Positions 1 through 9,460 are shown, counted from the first letter of the stretch. The stretch: DNA of 64,000 nt from Rhodobacter sp. (GCA_020637555.1 JACKKF010000013.1:62001-126000), one strand, 5' to 3'. Program-made: numbers and translations. The notes: generated by a model not told the origin, from the letters alone.

Positions 1-681
1 CGCCGCCCGGCACCGCGCCACCTGCGAGGAGAAGTCGATCTCGCCCGGGCGATACGAGGCGTCCTCGACGACCTCCATTCCCAGGTTCGCCATCGCCGGA
101 ACGACCCCCGCGCGCATCAGGTCGCCAAAGGGCCCTTCCATCATGATCAGGCCGACGCGCTGCGAACCCCATTCAGGGATCATCCGCTCCATCGCCTTTT
201 GCATGGTGGTGTTGTAGTTCTGCACGGTGGTGAAGACCAGGGGCGAGTTGCCCGCGACCTGATGCATCACCGCCGATGCCGCCCAGGGCGCAAAGACGAT
301 GGTGCCCGATTCGACCGCCTGGCCAATGGTCGCCGCATTGGTCCCCGAACCAAAGGGGTTCAGCAGCGCGAACACCTCGTCCGAGCGGATCAGCTTCTGC
401 ACCGCGCGCACGGCAAGCTGCGGCTGGCTGCCGTTGTCTTCCACGATGAAGCGGATCTGCCGGCCGTGGACGCCGCCGGCCGCGTTGGCCTGCGAAATCG
501 CCAGTTCGGTCGCGTTGCGCAGCCGCGCCATGCCGGCGGCGGCGGGACCGGACAGGTCGATATGCGTGCCGATGACGATCTCATCGGCACTGACCCCGGC
601 GGCACGCGCCAGGCGCAGGCCGCCGGCCATGGCCAGCGCGGCGGCGCTGGTGGCGAGCATCTGACGACGGTCCATAGTCAT
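1..681 (-). CDS. ABC transporter substrate-binding protein, Liv/HAAT type (partial)
   Basis: Receptor of a branched-chain-amino-acid-type ABC transporter. Only the first 227 residues are present because the gene leaves the window at its left edge. The first ~27 residues hold a twin arginine (DRRQMLA) and an Ala-rich stretch ending LARA, a probable Tat or Sec export signal. The mature part opens with DEIVIGTHIDLSG, the usual first strand of the periplasmic-binding family. The start is an ATG six bases after GGGAGG; a second ATG two codons later is possible. It is last in a long same-strand run behind livHMGF and an acyl-CoA ligase, so it is the likely receptor for that transporter. The ligand is unknown; the surrounding catabolic genes suggest a carboxylic acid rather than an amino acid. 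Confidence 0.85.
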   Translation of the reverse strand, partial: MTMDRRQMLATSAAALAMAGGLRLARAAGVSADEIVIGTHIDLSGPAAAGMARLRNATELAISQANAAGGVHGRQIRFIVEDNGSQPQLAVRAVQKLIRSDEVFALLNPFGSGTNAATIGQAVESGTIVFAPWAASAVMHQVAGNSPLVFTTVQNYNTTMQKAMERMIPEWGSQRVGLIMMEGPFGDLMRAGVVPAMANLGMEVVEDASYRPGEIDFSSQVARCRAA

Positions 682-751
682 GAATTCCTCCCATGTTGGG
701 TTTGACGGGGTGATCGTGCGTTCGGCATGTCCTCCACTCCCTCCTGCCGTC

Positions 752-2575
752 TCAGGCGGGATACATGCCGTCGATGAGGGTCGCGTATTTCTGCGCGATG
801 ACCTTTCGCTTCAGCTTCATCGTTGGCGTCAGCTCCTCGTCCTCGGCGGTGAGAAGCTGGTCGATGATGCGGAAATCCTTGATCTGTTCCACCCGGGCCA
901 GACGCGGGTTCACGGCGTCGATCTCGGCGCGGATCAGATCGACCACGGCCGCGGCGCGGGTCAGGCTGGCGAAATCCGTATAGGGAATCGCCTGATCCTG
1001 CGCAAAGCGCGCGACATGTTCCTGGTCGATCATCACCAGCGCGGTGATGAACCGCTTGCCCTCGCCGATGACCACGGCGTCGGTGATATAGGGGCTGAAC
1101 TTGAGCTGGCTTTCGATCTGCGTGGGGGTGATGTTCTTGCCGCCCGCGGTGATGATGATGTCCTTGATCCGGTCGCGGATCGCCAGATAGCCGTGCTCGC
1201 TGATTTCGCCGCAATCGCCCGTGTGCAGCCAGCCATCGGCCGAAACCGTCTCGGCCGTCTTTTCGGGCTGCTTCCAGTAGCCGGCAAAGACATTCGCCCC
1301 ACGGATCAGGATCTCGCCCGCGTCGCCGATGCGGATCTCGGTCTCCTTGGCGGGTGAGCCGGCCCAGCCCAGCTTGATCCCGCGCGTCGGTGTCGCGGTG
1401 GCAAAGCCCGAGGTTTCGGTCATGCCAAAGGCTTCGCGCAGTTCGACGCCGACCGACAGGAACCAGCGGATCAGATCGGGCGGCACCGGGGCGGCCCCCG
1501 TCAGGGCGCTGCGGCAGTTCTGAAGCCCCAGAAAGATGCGGATGTTGCGGAACGCCAGCCACGTCACCAGCCGATCCACCGGGCCCATCGCCGGCGGGTC
1601 GCGCCCGTCAAGCTGCGCCTCGACCCCGGCGCGGCCCCGGTCCAGCGCGCGGCGGTAGATCCAGCGCGCCGGCGCGATCGCGTCCCGCAGGAAGAGTTCG
1701 ATCTGCGAATGCATCTTTTCCCAGAAGCGCGGCGGCGCAAAGACGATATGCGGCGCGACTTCGCGGATGTCGTTGGGCACGGTGCCCGAATTTTCGGGGA
1801 AGTGAACAATCAGGCCCAGCGCGATCGCGTTGAACACCGATGCCATGCGTTCCGCGATATGGCACAGCGGCAGAAAGGACAGCGACTTGTCGCCTGGATT
1901 GGCGGCCAGATACTCAGGCGCCTTGCACATCTGGAACACCGCATTCCGGTTCGAGATCATCGCCCCCTTGGGCGCCCCCGTCGTGCCCGAGGTATAGACC
2001 AGAAAGGCCAGATCGCCCGCCTGCCCGGCGTCGATCGCGTCCTCGAAATCACGGGCCTGGGTGGCGGCGATGTCCTCGCCGCGCTGCACGAACCGATCCC
2101 AGAATTCGACACCCGGGTCGTTCAGCTTGCGCAAGCCTTCGCGTTCGATCACGACGATGCGGGTCAGGGCTGGGCACTCGGCGCGGATCGACAGCGCCTT
2201 GTCCAGTTGTTCCTGATTTTCGACCACCAGCACCCGGCAACCCGAATCCCGCAAGATGTATTGCAACTGTTCGGCGGACGAGGTCGGATAGACCCCGCAC
2301 CCGACGATCCCCATGCATTGCGCGCCGATATCGGCAAACAACCATTCCGGGCGGTTCTCGGCCAGGACGGCGATCACCTCGCCGCGCTGGACGCCCAGGT
2401 CCCGCAGCGCCAGGCCGACAGCCCGGGCCTGTTCGTAATACTGCGTCCAGCTGTAGCTTTGCCACAGCCCCCGCAGCTTGTGCCTGAGGGCGGGCCTTGA
2501 GCCCCACTCCTGCGCCCTGGCGCGGAACACGCGGGCCGGTGTGTCGTGGCCCATGAAGCGGATCTCGGTGCTCAT
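752..2575 (-). CDS. Long-chain-type acyl-CoA ligase (AMP-binding), 607 aa
   Basis: Activates a carboxylic acid to its CoA thioester with ATP via an acyl-adenylate. The P-loop-like motif LVYTSGTTGAPKGA is at residues 192-205, followed by LREAFGMTETSG and the C-terminal hinge/lysine region (DRIKDIIITAGGKNITP). The length of 607 residues fits the FadD15-like long-chain branch. The frame stays open about 58 codons further upstream, but those codons overlap the end of livF and look noncoding, so I start at the ATG of MSTEIRF. It lies four bases after livF and is followed after 70 bases by the substrate-binding protein gene, so uptake and activation appear coupled. Fatty versus aryl specificity cannot be read from the sequence. 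Confidence 0.9.
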   Translation of the reverse strand: MSTEIRFMGHDTPARVFRARAQEWGSRPALRHKLRGLWQSYSWTQYYEQARAVGLALRDLGVQRGEVIAVLAENRPEWLFADIGAQCMGIVGCGVYPTSSAEQLQYILRDSGCRVLVVENQEQLDKALSIRAECPALTRIVVIEREGLRKLNDPGVEFWDRFVQRGEDIAATQARDFEDAIDAGQAGDLAFLVYTSGTTGAPKGAMISNRNAVFQMCKAPEYLAANPGDKSLSFLPLCHIAERMASVFNAIALGLIVHFPENSGTVPNDIREVAPHIVFAPPRFWEKMHSQIELFLRDAIAPARWIYRRALDRGRAGVEAQLDGRDPPAMGPVDRLVTWLAFRNIRIFLGLQNCRSALTGAAPVPPDLIRWFLSVGVELREAFGMTETSGFATATPTRGIKLGWAGSPAKETEIRIGDAGEILIRGANVFAGYWKQPEKTAETVSADGWLHTGDCGEISEHGYLAIRDRIKDIIITAGGKNITPTQIESQLKFSPYITDAVVIGEGKRFITALVMIDQEHVARFAQDQAIPYTDFASLTRAAAVVDLIRAEIDAVNPRLARVEQIKDFRIIDQLLTAEDEELTPTMKLKRKVIAQKYATLIDGMYPA

Positions 2576-2579
2576 CGGC

Positions 2580-3353
2580 TCATCTCCAGGTCTTTCGACG
2601 TTTCCAGCGTTGCGCGGTGCCCGACTGCCCCTCGTGCCCGTTTCCGCCGCCCAGATAGGCCTCGCGCACGTCCTCTTTCTGGCTGAGGGCGTCGCAGGTA
2701 TCGGCGGCGACGATGCGCCCCAGTTCCATGATATAGCCGTCATCGCCATGCTTCAGCGCGACGGCGGCGTTCTGTTCGACGACCAGCACGGCGGTGCCGG
2801 TTTCGTCGCGGATGCGCAGGATGATGCCGAAGATCTCGTGCACCAGCATGGGCGACAGGCCCAGGCTGGGTTCATCCAGCATCAGCAGCCTGGGCGCGGA
2901 CATATAGGCCCGACCGATCGCCACCATTTGCTGCTCGCCCCCCGACAGAAGCCCCGCGTGCTGTGCATCGCGTTCCTTCAGGCGGGGGAACCACTGATGC
3001 ACACGCTCGATGTCGCGGGCCACCGCATCGCGGTCCTTGCGGGCAAAGGCGCCCATCAACAGGTTTTCGCGCACGGAAAGAAAGGGATAGACCTGCCGCC
3101 CCTCGGGCACCAGAACCAGACCCTTGCGCGCGATCTCGTCCGCATCGAGGCCCTGGATCTCCTCGCCCTGGAACAGCGCCTTGCCCTTGAACGGGTCGAT
3201 GACGCCGGCAAGCGTGTTCAGAAGGGTCGTCTTGCCGGCCCCGTTCGCGCCCAGAACGGCGGTGATCCGCCCCTCGGCCACGGTCAGGTTCACGCCCTTC
3301 ATCGCGGCAATCGGCCCATACCAGGTTTCCAGGTTTTGCACGTCCAGCAGCAT
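2580..3353 (-). CDS. livF: Liv-type ABC transporter ATPase (LivF)
   Basis: Cytoplasmic ATPase subunit of the first Liv-type importer. Walker A GANGAGKT is at about residues 35-42, the signature LSGGEQQ at 136-142 and Walker B LLMLDEP at 156-162. The 257 residues include a basic tail (GGGNGHEGQSG then RWKRRKTWR) longer than usual for LivF. The frame extends upstream into livG, but the ATG of MLLDVQNLETWYG gives the normal family N-terminus and lies two bases past the livG stop. It should pair with LivG next door on the LivH/LivM membrane core. Confidence 0.93.
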   Translation of the reverse strand: MLLDVQNLETWYGPIAAMKGVNLTVAEGRITAVLGANGAGKTTLLNTLAGVIDPFKGKALFQGEEIQGLDADEIARKGLVLVPEGRQVYPFLSVRENLLMGAFARKDRDAVARDIERVHQWFPRLKERDAQHAGLLSGGEQQMVAIGRAYMSAPRLLMLDEPSLGLSPMLVHEIFGIILRIRDETGTAVLVVEQNAAVALKHGDDGYIMELGRIVAADTCDALSQKEDVREAYLGGGNGHEGQSGTAQRWKRRKTWR

Positions 3354-3355
3354 GG

Positions 3356-4123
3356 TCAGGTCCCCAGATAAGCGGCGATGACATCGGGGTGGGCCTGCAC
3401 CTCGGCGGGCGAACCCTCGGCCAGCAGGCGCCCCTGCGCCATGCAGACCACGCGGTCCGCAACGGCACTGACCAGCGACATGTCGTGTTCGATCATCACC
3501 ACGGTGATGCCCAGATCGCTGCGGATGTCGTCGATCCAGAAGGCAAGGTCGCGCGTTTCCTCGGGGTTCAGCCCCGAGGCGGGCTCGTCCAGAAACAGCA
3601 ACTCGGGACCGGAACACAGGGCGCGGCCCAGTTCGACCACCTTGCGCACACCATAAGGCAGGCCGGCAACCATCGCGTTGCGCCAGGGCGAGAGATCGAG
3701 GAACTCGATGATTTCCTCGGCCTTGGCGCGGTGCTCCTCCTCGATCCGGGTGAGGGCCGGGGTGCGCAGGACCTGCTGCCACCAGGCGCCGGCGCCAAAA
3801 CGGTGCCGGCCCAGCAGCAGATTGTCCAGCACGCTGGCCGCATCGAACAGTTCGATGTTCTGGAATGTCCGCGCGATACCCAGATGGGCGATTCGCGACC
3901 GGGGCGCGCGGGCGATATCCTGCCCCTTGAACAGGATGCGGCCCTTGGTGGCATCGAAAACCCGGGTCACCAGGTTCAGCATCGATGTCTTTCCGGCGCC
4001 ATTCGGCCCGATGACCGCCAGCACCTCGCCGGGGTTCACGGCGATCGACAGGTCGGAAATGGCCTTGAGGCCGCCGAAATGCAGCGCCACACGGTCCAGC
4101 TCCAGAAGAGGTGCGTCGCTCAT
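3356..4123 (-). CDS. livG: Liv-type ABC transporter ATPase (LivG)
   Basis: Second ATPase of the first Liv-type importer, 255 residues. Walker A GPNGAGKT is at about residues 39-46, and the Walker B region reads LLFLDEPASGLNP. The C-terminus with VVMIEHDMSLV and HPDVIAAYLGT is the hallmark of the LivG subgroup. The start codon overlaps the livM stop by four bases (ATGA), so translation is probably coupled. Confidence 0.94.
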   Translation of the reverse strand: MSDAPLLELDRVALHFGGLKAISDLSIAVNPGEVLAVIGPNGAGKTSMLNLVTRVFDATKGRILFKGQDIARAPRSRIAHLGIARTFQNIELFDAASVLDNLLLGRHRFGAGAWWQQVLRTPALTRIEEEHRAKAEEIIEFLDLSPWRNAMVAGLPYGVRKVVELGRALCSGPELLFLDEPASGLNPEETRDLAFWIDDIRSDLGITVVMIEHDMSLVSAVADRVVCMAQGRLLAEGSPAEVQAHPDVIAAYLGT

Positions 4124-5196
4124 CTGTTCCGCTCCGACTTCATGTAGGATTTCTGCCGCCGGAAGGTATCGCGGCGATACAGGGGGAAGTTTTCCAGCAG
4201 CGCGCGGATCTTCAGCCAGCGACCGTTCAGTCCGGTGGGCTCGAACAGCACGAAAAGCGCCAGCACGAACCCTGCGACAAAGATCTCAAGCCCCGTCTGC
4301 CGTTGCACAGCGTCGGGCAGCCAGGATTTCAGGAAGGACACGGCGTTGGGCAGCATCGAAATCAGGATCGCGCCCAGGATCGCGCCGCGCAGGCTGCCGA
4401 TCCCGCCGATCACCACCATCAGCACCATGTCCAGGGACAAGAGAAGCGTGAACGCGTCGGGCGTCAGATAGCCGATGTGATGCGCCATCAGCGCGCCGGC
4501 CAGGCCCGTGATCCCGGCGGACAGACCAAAGGCGCCGATCTTCACCCGGTTGACCGGGATGCCCAGGGCATAGGCCGCGGCCTCGGAATCGCGCACGCCG
4601 GTAAAGGCCCGCCCGATGCCCGAGCGCATCAGATTGGCCAGCGCCAGCAACACCAGCACCACCGTCACCAGGCAGACGTAATAGAACACGCGCGGCGACC
4701 CCAGCGAAAACCCCATCAGACGCGGCGTTTCCACCAGCATCCCGGTGAAGCCGCCGGTCACGCTGCGCCACATCCCGGTCACCTGTTCGATGACGATCGA
4801 GAACGCCAGCGTCACCATCGCCAGATAGAGACCGGACACGCGGATCGCCGGAATGCCCACCACCAACCCGACGGCGGCGGCGATCAGCCCGGCCAGCGGC
4901 ATCGACAGCAGGAAGGGCACGCCATGGGCCATCAACCAGGCATGGCCATAGGCCCCGATGGCGACAAAGCTGGCGTGGCCCAGACTGACCTGTCCGGTGA
5001 ACCCCGACAGCGCCATCAACCCCAGCGATGCCACGCACAGGATCAGCACATAGCCCAGTTCGCCCACCAGATAGGTCGAACCAAAGGCAGGCACCGCCAG
5101 CAACCCTGCCAGCAGAAGGCCATACCACACCCAGTCGCTGCGGTGCCTGAGCAGCGCGAACCCCTGGGCATAGCGGGTGTGATAGTCAAAGCGCAT
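4120..5196 (-). CDS. livM: Liv-type ABC transporter permease (LivM)
   Basis: Inner-membrane permease, 358 residues, with about nine to ten hydrophobic segments. The conserved block SGFTGQVSLGHASFVAIGAY in the first third and the VVIGGIGSLRGAILGA segment in the second half are typical of LivM. It overlaps livG by ATGA and starts three bases after the livH stop. With LivH it forms the transmembrane pore of this set. Confidence 0.93.
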   Translation of the reverse strand: MRFDYHTRYAQGFALLRHRSDWVWYGLLLAGLLAVPAFGSTYLVGELGYVLILCVASLGLMALSGFTGQVSLGHASFVAIGAYGHAWLMAHGVPFLLSMPLAGLIAAAVGLVVGIPAIRVSGLYLAMVTLAFSIVIEQVTGMWRSVTGGFTGMLVETPRLMGFSLGSPRVFYYVCLVTVVLVLLALANLMRSGIGRAFTGVRDSEAAAYALGIPVNRVKIGAFGLSAGITGLAGALMAHHIGYLTPDAFTLLLSLDMVLMVVIGGIGSLRGAILGAILISMLPNAVSFLKSWLPDAVQRQTGLEIFVAGFVLALFVLFEPTGLNGRWLKIRALLENFPLYRRDTFRRQKSYMKSERNR

Positions 5197-5199
5197 TCG

Positions 5200-6084
5200 T
5201 CACACCCTCCGGCCGTGGGCTTCGCCCATGATGCCGCGCGGTCGCAGGATCAGCACCGCGATCAGCACCAGGTAGGGCGCGATATCCTTGAAGCCATCGG
5301 GCATGTAGACGCCCGCGTATTGTTCGATCAGGCCGATCAGCACACCGCCCAGCACGGCCCCGGGCAAGCTGCCGAACCCCCCCAGGACGATCGCCGCCAA
5401 CGCCTTCAGCGTGATCAGCCACAGGCCCGTGTCGACCAGCGACACCGGCGCCAGGAACATGCCGGCGATGGCCGCGGTCGCCCCGCCCAGCGCCCAGACG
5501 AGCGAGTTGAGCTGCTTGACCTTGACCCCGTTCAGATAGGCGGCAAGCTGGTTCTGGCTGGCCGCCTGCATCGCCACGCCCAGCCGTGTCCGGCTGAAGA
5601 AAAGCCACAGCGCCACGGCGATCACCAACGCGACGCCCATGATGACCAGCGACAGTTCGGTCATGGCAATGCCCGCGATCTCGGTTGTCTGGCCGCTCCA
5701 CGGTGTCTGATAGCTGCGCGAATCGGGGCCGAAGCCCATGCTCACACCCCCCCGGATCATGAACGCCAGCGCGATGGTCAGCATCACCCCGGCGAATTGC
5801 GGCTGTCCGGCGATGCGCCGCACGATCACCGCGTCCAGCCCATAGGCCAGAACACCGATCCCCACTGCCACCAGGGGCAGAACCAGCCAGAAAGGCAGGC
5901 CGGCGCGTTCGATCAGCGCCCAGGCGGTAAAGGCCGACAGCACCAACAGGTCGCCATGGGCGAAATTCAGAACTTCGGTCGCCTTGTGGATCAGCACGAT
6001 CCCCAGCGCCACCAGCGCATAGATGGCCCCGACGGCGATGCCGTTGACGGTCACTTGCGCGAACAGGTCCAGCGCACCGTTCAT
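5200..6084 (-). CDS. livH: Liv-type ABC transporter permease (LivH)
   Basis: Inner-membrane permease, 294 residues. The N-terminal NGIAVGAIYALVALGIVLI and the NFAHGDLLVLSAF block are characteristic of LivH, and VLGGFGSLPGAVLGGVLIG is the cytoplasmic coupling loop. The frame is open upstream, but that stretch lies inside the preceding regulator gene. The ATG of MNGALDL overlaps that gene's stop by four bases and gives the expected N-terminus. Confidence 0.93.
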   Translation of the reverse strand: MNGALDLFAQVTVNGIAVGAIYALVALGIVLIHKATEVLNFAHGDLLVLSAFTAWALIERAGLPFWLVLPLVAVGIGVLAYGLDAVIVRRIAGQPQFAGVMLTIALAFMIRGGVSMGFGPDSRSYQTPWSGQTTEIAGIAMTELSLVIMGVALVIAVALWLFFSRTRLGVAMQAASQNQLAAYLNGVKVKQLNSLVWALGGATAAIAGMFLAPVSLVDTGLWLITLKALAAIVLGGFGSLPGAVLGGVLIGLIEQYAGVYMPDGFKDIAPYLVLIAVLILRPRGIMGEAHGRRV

Positions 6085-7016
6085 GCAGGCTCTCCCATTT
6101 GAAAACTGACGTCCCAGGCATTCAGCCGCTCGTGGCAATGGCCGCAGGTGGCGCGCGGCACAAAGGCCTTGCCGCAGGCCTTGTGCCTGGGCCGGATCGA
6201 ACTGGGCTCGTGGAACAGGTGCTCGCTGGCCCAGGTGGACAGCAGGACGATATAGGGGAACAGGCCGCGGCTGGCAGCGGTCAGCAGATAGACGCGGCGG
6301 CGCCCGTCCTCGCGGTCGGATTCGACCGTCAGCAGACCGGCGTCCACCATCGCGGCCAGACGCCGGCTGAGCAGCGGCGGACTGATCCTGAGGACATGCG
6401 CGATCTGGTCGAAATGCCGGCACCCCAGCACCGCCGCCGAGACGATCATCAGCGTCCAGCGATCCATCCTGAGCGCGAGATGCGACATCGCCCCGTCGCT
6501 CACCGTGACCTTGGGCGTGCGCATCCGTTCGGCCGGGTCATAGGGAAGGCGCGGGTTCGGTTTCAACGACATGTCCAGGTCGCGGATGGTGACGGTTTCC
6601 CCGCAGGCCTCGCACGACATCTGCGGCACAAAGGCGTGGCCGCAGGTCCGGTGCACCAGCCGCGACGGCAGCGCCAGGCGATGCTCGCCAAAGCGAAGCT
6701 CCCATTCCCAGGTCATCAAGGTGGCCTCGTAGATCGCCATGCCCTTGTGCGTCAGGTGATAGGCGAACCGTTCGGGGCGTTCCTGATACAGACGCGGGCG
6801 CATCAGATCCATGTGGACCAGCGCCTTCAGCCGATCCGACAGGGTGCGACGCGGGATGCCCAGGCGCTGCTGGAAATCATCGAACCGCTTGACCCCCGTA
6901 AAGGCCCCCATGAGAATCTGCATGGTCCAGCGATCGCCGATCATCTTCAGCGCGTGGCTCAGCACCGAGGTGCTCAGCGCATCGCGAAGAAGATCGAGAT
7001 CGGGCGCCTCGCTCAT
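6081..7016 (-). CDS. Duplicated HxlR-family regulator with two Cys-rich knuckles, 311 aa
   Basis: Predicted DNA-binding regulator made of two HxlR-type winged helices in one chain: residues ~12-105 (MIGDRWTMQILMGAFTG) and ~168-265 (RMDRWTLMIVSAAVLG). Each half ends with a Cys motif of the form C-G-x8-C-x2-C, at C125/C135/C138 and C281/C291/C294, and each is preceded by H-x2. This suggests a bound zinc per half. Ordinary HxlR proteins are ~110-150 residues with one helix-turn-helix and act as dimers, so this may be a covalent pseudo-dimer. The start overlaps the upstream thiolase by ATGA and the stop overlaps livH, so it is inside the operon it may control. A relative with the same layout lies at 23998-24927. 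Confidence 0.85.
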   Translation of the reverse strand: MSEAPDLDLLRDALSTSVLSHALKMIGDRWTMQILMGAFTGVKRFDDFQQRLGIPRRTLSDRLKALVHMDLMRPRLYQERPERFAYHLTHKGMAIYEATLMTWEWELRFGEHRLALPSRLVHRTCGHAFVPQMSCEACGETVTIRDLDMSLKPNPRLPYDPAERMRTPKVTVSDGAMSHLALRMDRWTLMIVSAAVLGCRHFDQIAHVLRISPPLLSRRLAAMVDAGLLTVESDREDGRRRVYLLTAASRGLFPYIVLLSTWASEHLFHEPSSIRPRHKACGKAFVPRATCGHCHERLNAWDVSFQMGEPA

Positions 7017-8197
7017 GCCACGCGCTCGATGATCACGGCCGCGGCCAGGCCCGCCGCGCCGCAGGCGGCAATCAGCGCGCGCTTGCCGTCGCGCCGCTCG
7101 AGCTCGTCCAGCGCCGTGCCGATCAGGGCACCCCCGGTCGAGCCCATCGCATGACCCAGCGCGATCGCGCCGCCGTTCACATTCAGCCGGTCCGGTTCGA
7201 CGCCCATGTGGCGCGCGAAATGCAGGGCCAGCGCGGCGAAGCTTTCGTTGACCTCGAACAGATCGATGTCGCGCACCCCAAGCCCTGCGCGCGCCAGTGC
7301 GGCATTCGCGGCATCGACGCTGCCGGTCAGCGCCAGAACGCGGTCCACGGCCTGTTCCGCCACCGCCAGGATCCGCGCGCGTGGCGTCAACCCCGCGCGC
7401 CGGGCGGCGGCCTCGGTGGCCACCAGCACCGCCGAGGCCCCGTCCGCCATCGCCGGGGAATTGCCCGCGTGGTGCACATGGTCCACATGCGCCAGCCCGG
7501 TGTGGGCCATGATCGCCGCGTCCATCCCGTAGGCCGCGCCCATCTCGGCAAAGGCCGGGGCCAGCGCCGCCAGGCTTTCGGCCGTGGTGCCCGCGCGCGG
7601 TGTCTCGTCTGCCGTCAGATCGCCCACCGGCACCAGAGAGACAAAGCGCCCCTCGGCCCGCGCCGCGACCGCGCGCGCCTGGCTTTCGGCGGCAAAGGCA
7701 TCGCAATCGGCGCGGCTGAACCCCTCGGCGGTGGCAACGGCATCGGCGCTGATGCCGATGGCCACCAGACCGGCGGATTTCTGAAAGGCGAAATCATGCG
7801 TCAGGGCGCCCTTGTCCGATGCCATCGGCACCCGCGACATGCTTTCGACTCCACCGCCGATGGCCAGTCCGTCCGTCGCCTGCGCGCGCAGCGCGGCCAA
7901 GCCGACCGCCGTGAGCCCGCTGGCGCAATAGCGATTGACCGTCAGGCCCGGCGCACTGTCGGGATAGCCGGCCGCGATCAGGGCCAGCTTGCCGACATTC
8001 GCACCCTGGTCGCCGGTCTGCGTGACACAGCCGAAAATGGCATCCGCCAGATGACGGTCGCCCAGCCCGTGCCGGTCAGCCAGGGCGCGCAGCGGCGCGG
8101 CCAGCAAATCGACCGGCTTCACCCCATGCAGGGCGCCCTTGGCATTGCCACGTCCGCGCGGTGTGCGCACCGCGTCAATGATGACGGCATGTGTCAT
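7013..8197 (-). CDS. Acetyl-CoA acyltransferase (thiolase), 394 aa
   Basis: Thiolytic cleavage of 3-oxoacyl-CoA, the last step of beta-oxidation, in the cytoplasm. The nucleophilic Cys91 lies in NRYCASGLTA, His349 in GGAIALGHAMGSTGG and the second catalytic Cys379 in AACGAAGLAAA. All three family motifs are present and the length is standard. It follows a second thiolase-like gene after 54 bases and overlaps the HxlR regulator by four. A biosynthetic (PhaA-like) role is possible, but neighbours point to degradation. Confidence 0.92.
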   Translation of the reverse strand: MTHAVIIDAVRTPRGRGNAKGALHGVKPVDLLAAPLRALADRHGLGDRHLADAIFGCVTQTGDQGANVGKLALIAAGYPDSAPGLTVNRYCASGLTAVGLAALRAQATDGLAIGGGVESMSRVPMASDKGALTHDFAFQKSAGLVAIGISADAVATAEGFSRADCDAFAAESQARAVAARAEGRFVSLVPVGDLTADETPRAGTTAESLAALAPAFAEMGAAYGMDAAIMAHTGLAHVDHVHHAGNSPAMADGASAVLVATEAAARRAGLTPRARILAVAEQAVDRVLALTGSVDAANAALARAGLGVRDIDLFEVNESFAALALHFARHMGVEPDRLNVNGGAIALGHAMGSTGGALIGTALDELERRDGKRALIAACGAAGLAAAVIIERVA

Positions 8198-8251
8198 CCG
8201 GTCCTCCCTGTTTGCCGCAAAGGCGGCGTCTTCTCCCGCGTGGAGGGCCTC

Positions 8252-9460
8252 TTACTGGGCCTCGACCACGAAACTCACGACCGTGCCGAAACTGCCGCCG
8301 ATGTTCAGCGTCTGGATCCGGTTCGCGCCGTCGATCTGCATGTCACCCGCCCGGCCCAGCACCTGCCGCGCCGCGTCGTGCAACATGCGCGAGCCGGTAG
8401 CGCCCACCGGATGCCCGCAACCGATCAAACCACCCGACATGTTCACCGGGCAACGGCCGCCCGGCTCGATGATGCCCTCTTCGACGGCCTGCCAGCTCTG
8501 CCCCGGCGCGGTCAGGCCCAGATGGTCGATGGCGATATATTCGGTGGTCGTGAAGCAATCATGCGTCTCGACCCCGCTCATCGCCTCGATTCCGCTGACA
8601 CCGGCGCGGCGCCAGGCATCCTCGATCGTCTGGCGCACATGCGGAAACACATAGTCGCCGCTGCGCTCCAGCTTGTCCTTGAAGCGCAGGCCCGCGTTGT
8701 GGTGGCCCCACCCGGCGATCCTGGCCGCGCGCTTTCCGGTGCGGCGCGACCATTCGGCGGCGAATGCCGGCGACGCCAGCACCAGCGAGGACGCGCCGTC
8801 GGTGATCTGACCGCAATCCTGACGCCGGGTGCCCGGCTCGATGATGGGGTTGGCATTGTCGTCATCGGTGAAGGACAGCGCGTTGAATTCCCAACCCCGG
8901 GTCTGTGCCAGCGGGTTGCGTTTGGCGTTGCCATAGTTGATCTCGGCGATCCGGTTCAGGTGGCGCCGGTCCAGACCATAGCGCCGGTCATATTCCTGTG
9001 CAGCCAGGCCAAAGACGGCCGGCCACAGGTATTTGCAGTCGATCCCCTCGTGCCCCTGCCAGCCGGCGGCATTCTGGTTCACCGACGCGATATCGCCGCG
9101 CGTGTTCTTGAATTCCTCGGCGCCGACGACCAGCACGCAGTCATAGCGCCCGGCCTCGATCTCGGCCATGGCGGTCAGCACCGCCAGCGAGGCCGAGGCG
9201 CACGCCCCCTCGTGCCGCATCGCGGGCACACCCCAGAGTTCCGGCACGACCTGTGCGACCATCGCCCCCAGATGGGCCTGTTCGCGCTGCATTTCGCCAA
9301 AGGCGTTGCCCACATGGATCGACCCCACCTGCGACGGATCGACCTGCGCGTCCTCGAGTGCATCCAGAACCGAGGCGCGCATCATGTCCGAGATATCCAG
9401 CCCCTCACGCGACCATGCGCGGGCGAAATCTGTCTGCGACGATCCAAGGATATAGGTCAT
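8252..9460 (-). CDS. SCP-x-type thiolase family protein, 402 aa
   Basis: Thiolase-fold enzyme of the sterol-carrier-protein-x/SCP2 group. The likely nucleophile is Cys87 in HEGACASASLAVL, and the GCGHPVGATG motif lies near the C-terminus. This group often acts on branched, cyclic or bulky 3-oxoacyl-CoA substrates, which would complement the standard thiolase encoded downstream. The start overlaps the stop of the nitronate-monooxygenase-like gene (ATGA). A DUF35-type partner protein, common beside SCP-x thiolases, is not seen nearby. Confidence 0.87.
   Translation of the reverse strand: MTYILGSSQTDFARAWSREGLDISDMMRASVLDALEDAQVDPSQVGSIHVGNAFGEMQREQAHLGAMVAQVVPELWGVPAMRHEGACASASLAVLTAMAEIEAGRYDCVLVVGAEEFKNTRGDIASVNQNAAGWQGHEGIDCKYLWPAVFGLAAQEYDRRYGLDRRHLNRIAEINYGNAKRNPLAQTRGWEFNALSFTDDDNANPIIEPGTRRQDCGQITDGASSLVLASPAFAAEWSRRTGKRAARIAGWGHHNAGLRFKDKLERSGDYVFPHVRQTIEDAWRRAGVSGIEAMSGVETHDCFTTTEYIAIDHLGLTAPGQSWQAVEEGIIEPGGRCPVNMSGGLIGCGHPVGATGSRMLHDAARQVLGRAGDMQIDGANRIQTLNIGGSFGTVVSFVVEAQ

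Noticed and set aside
752..2749. Longer form of the first acyl-CoA ligase starting within livF
   Set aside because: The added ~58 residues overlap the conserved LivF coding sequence and do not resemble ligase N-termini.
4111..6102. Very long plus-strand open frame opposite livM/livH
   Set aside because: It is the complementary shadow of two clear permease genes. Its translation is rich in His, Gln, Arg and Asp repeats with no domain. GC-rich third positions keep stops rare on the opposite strand.
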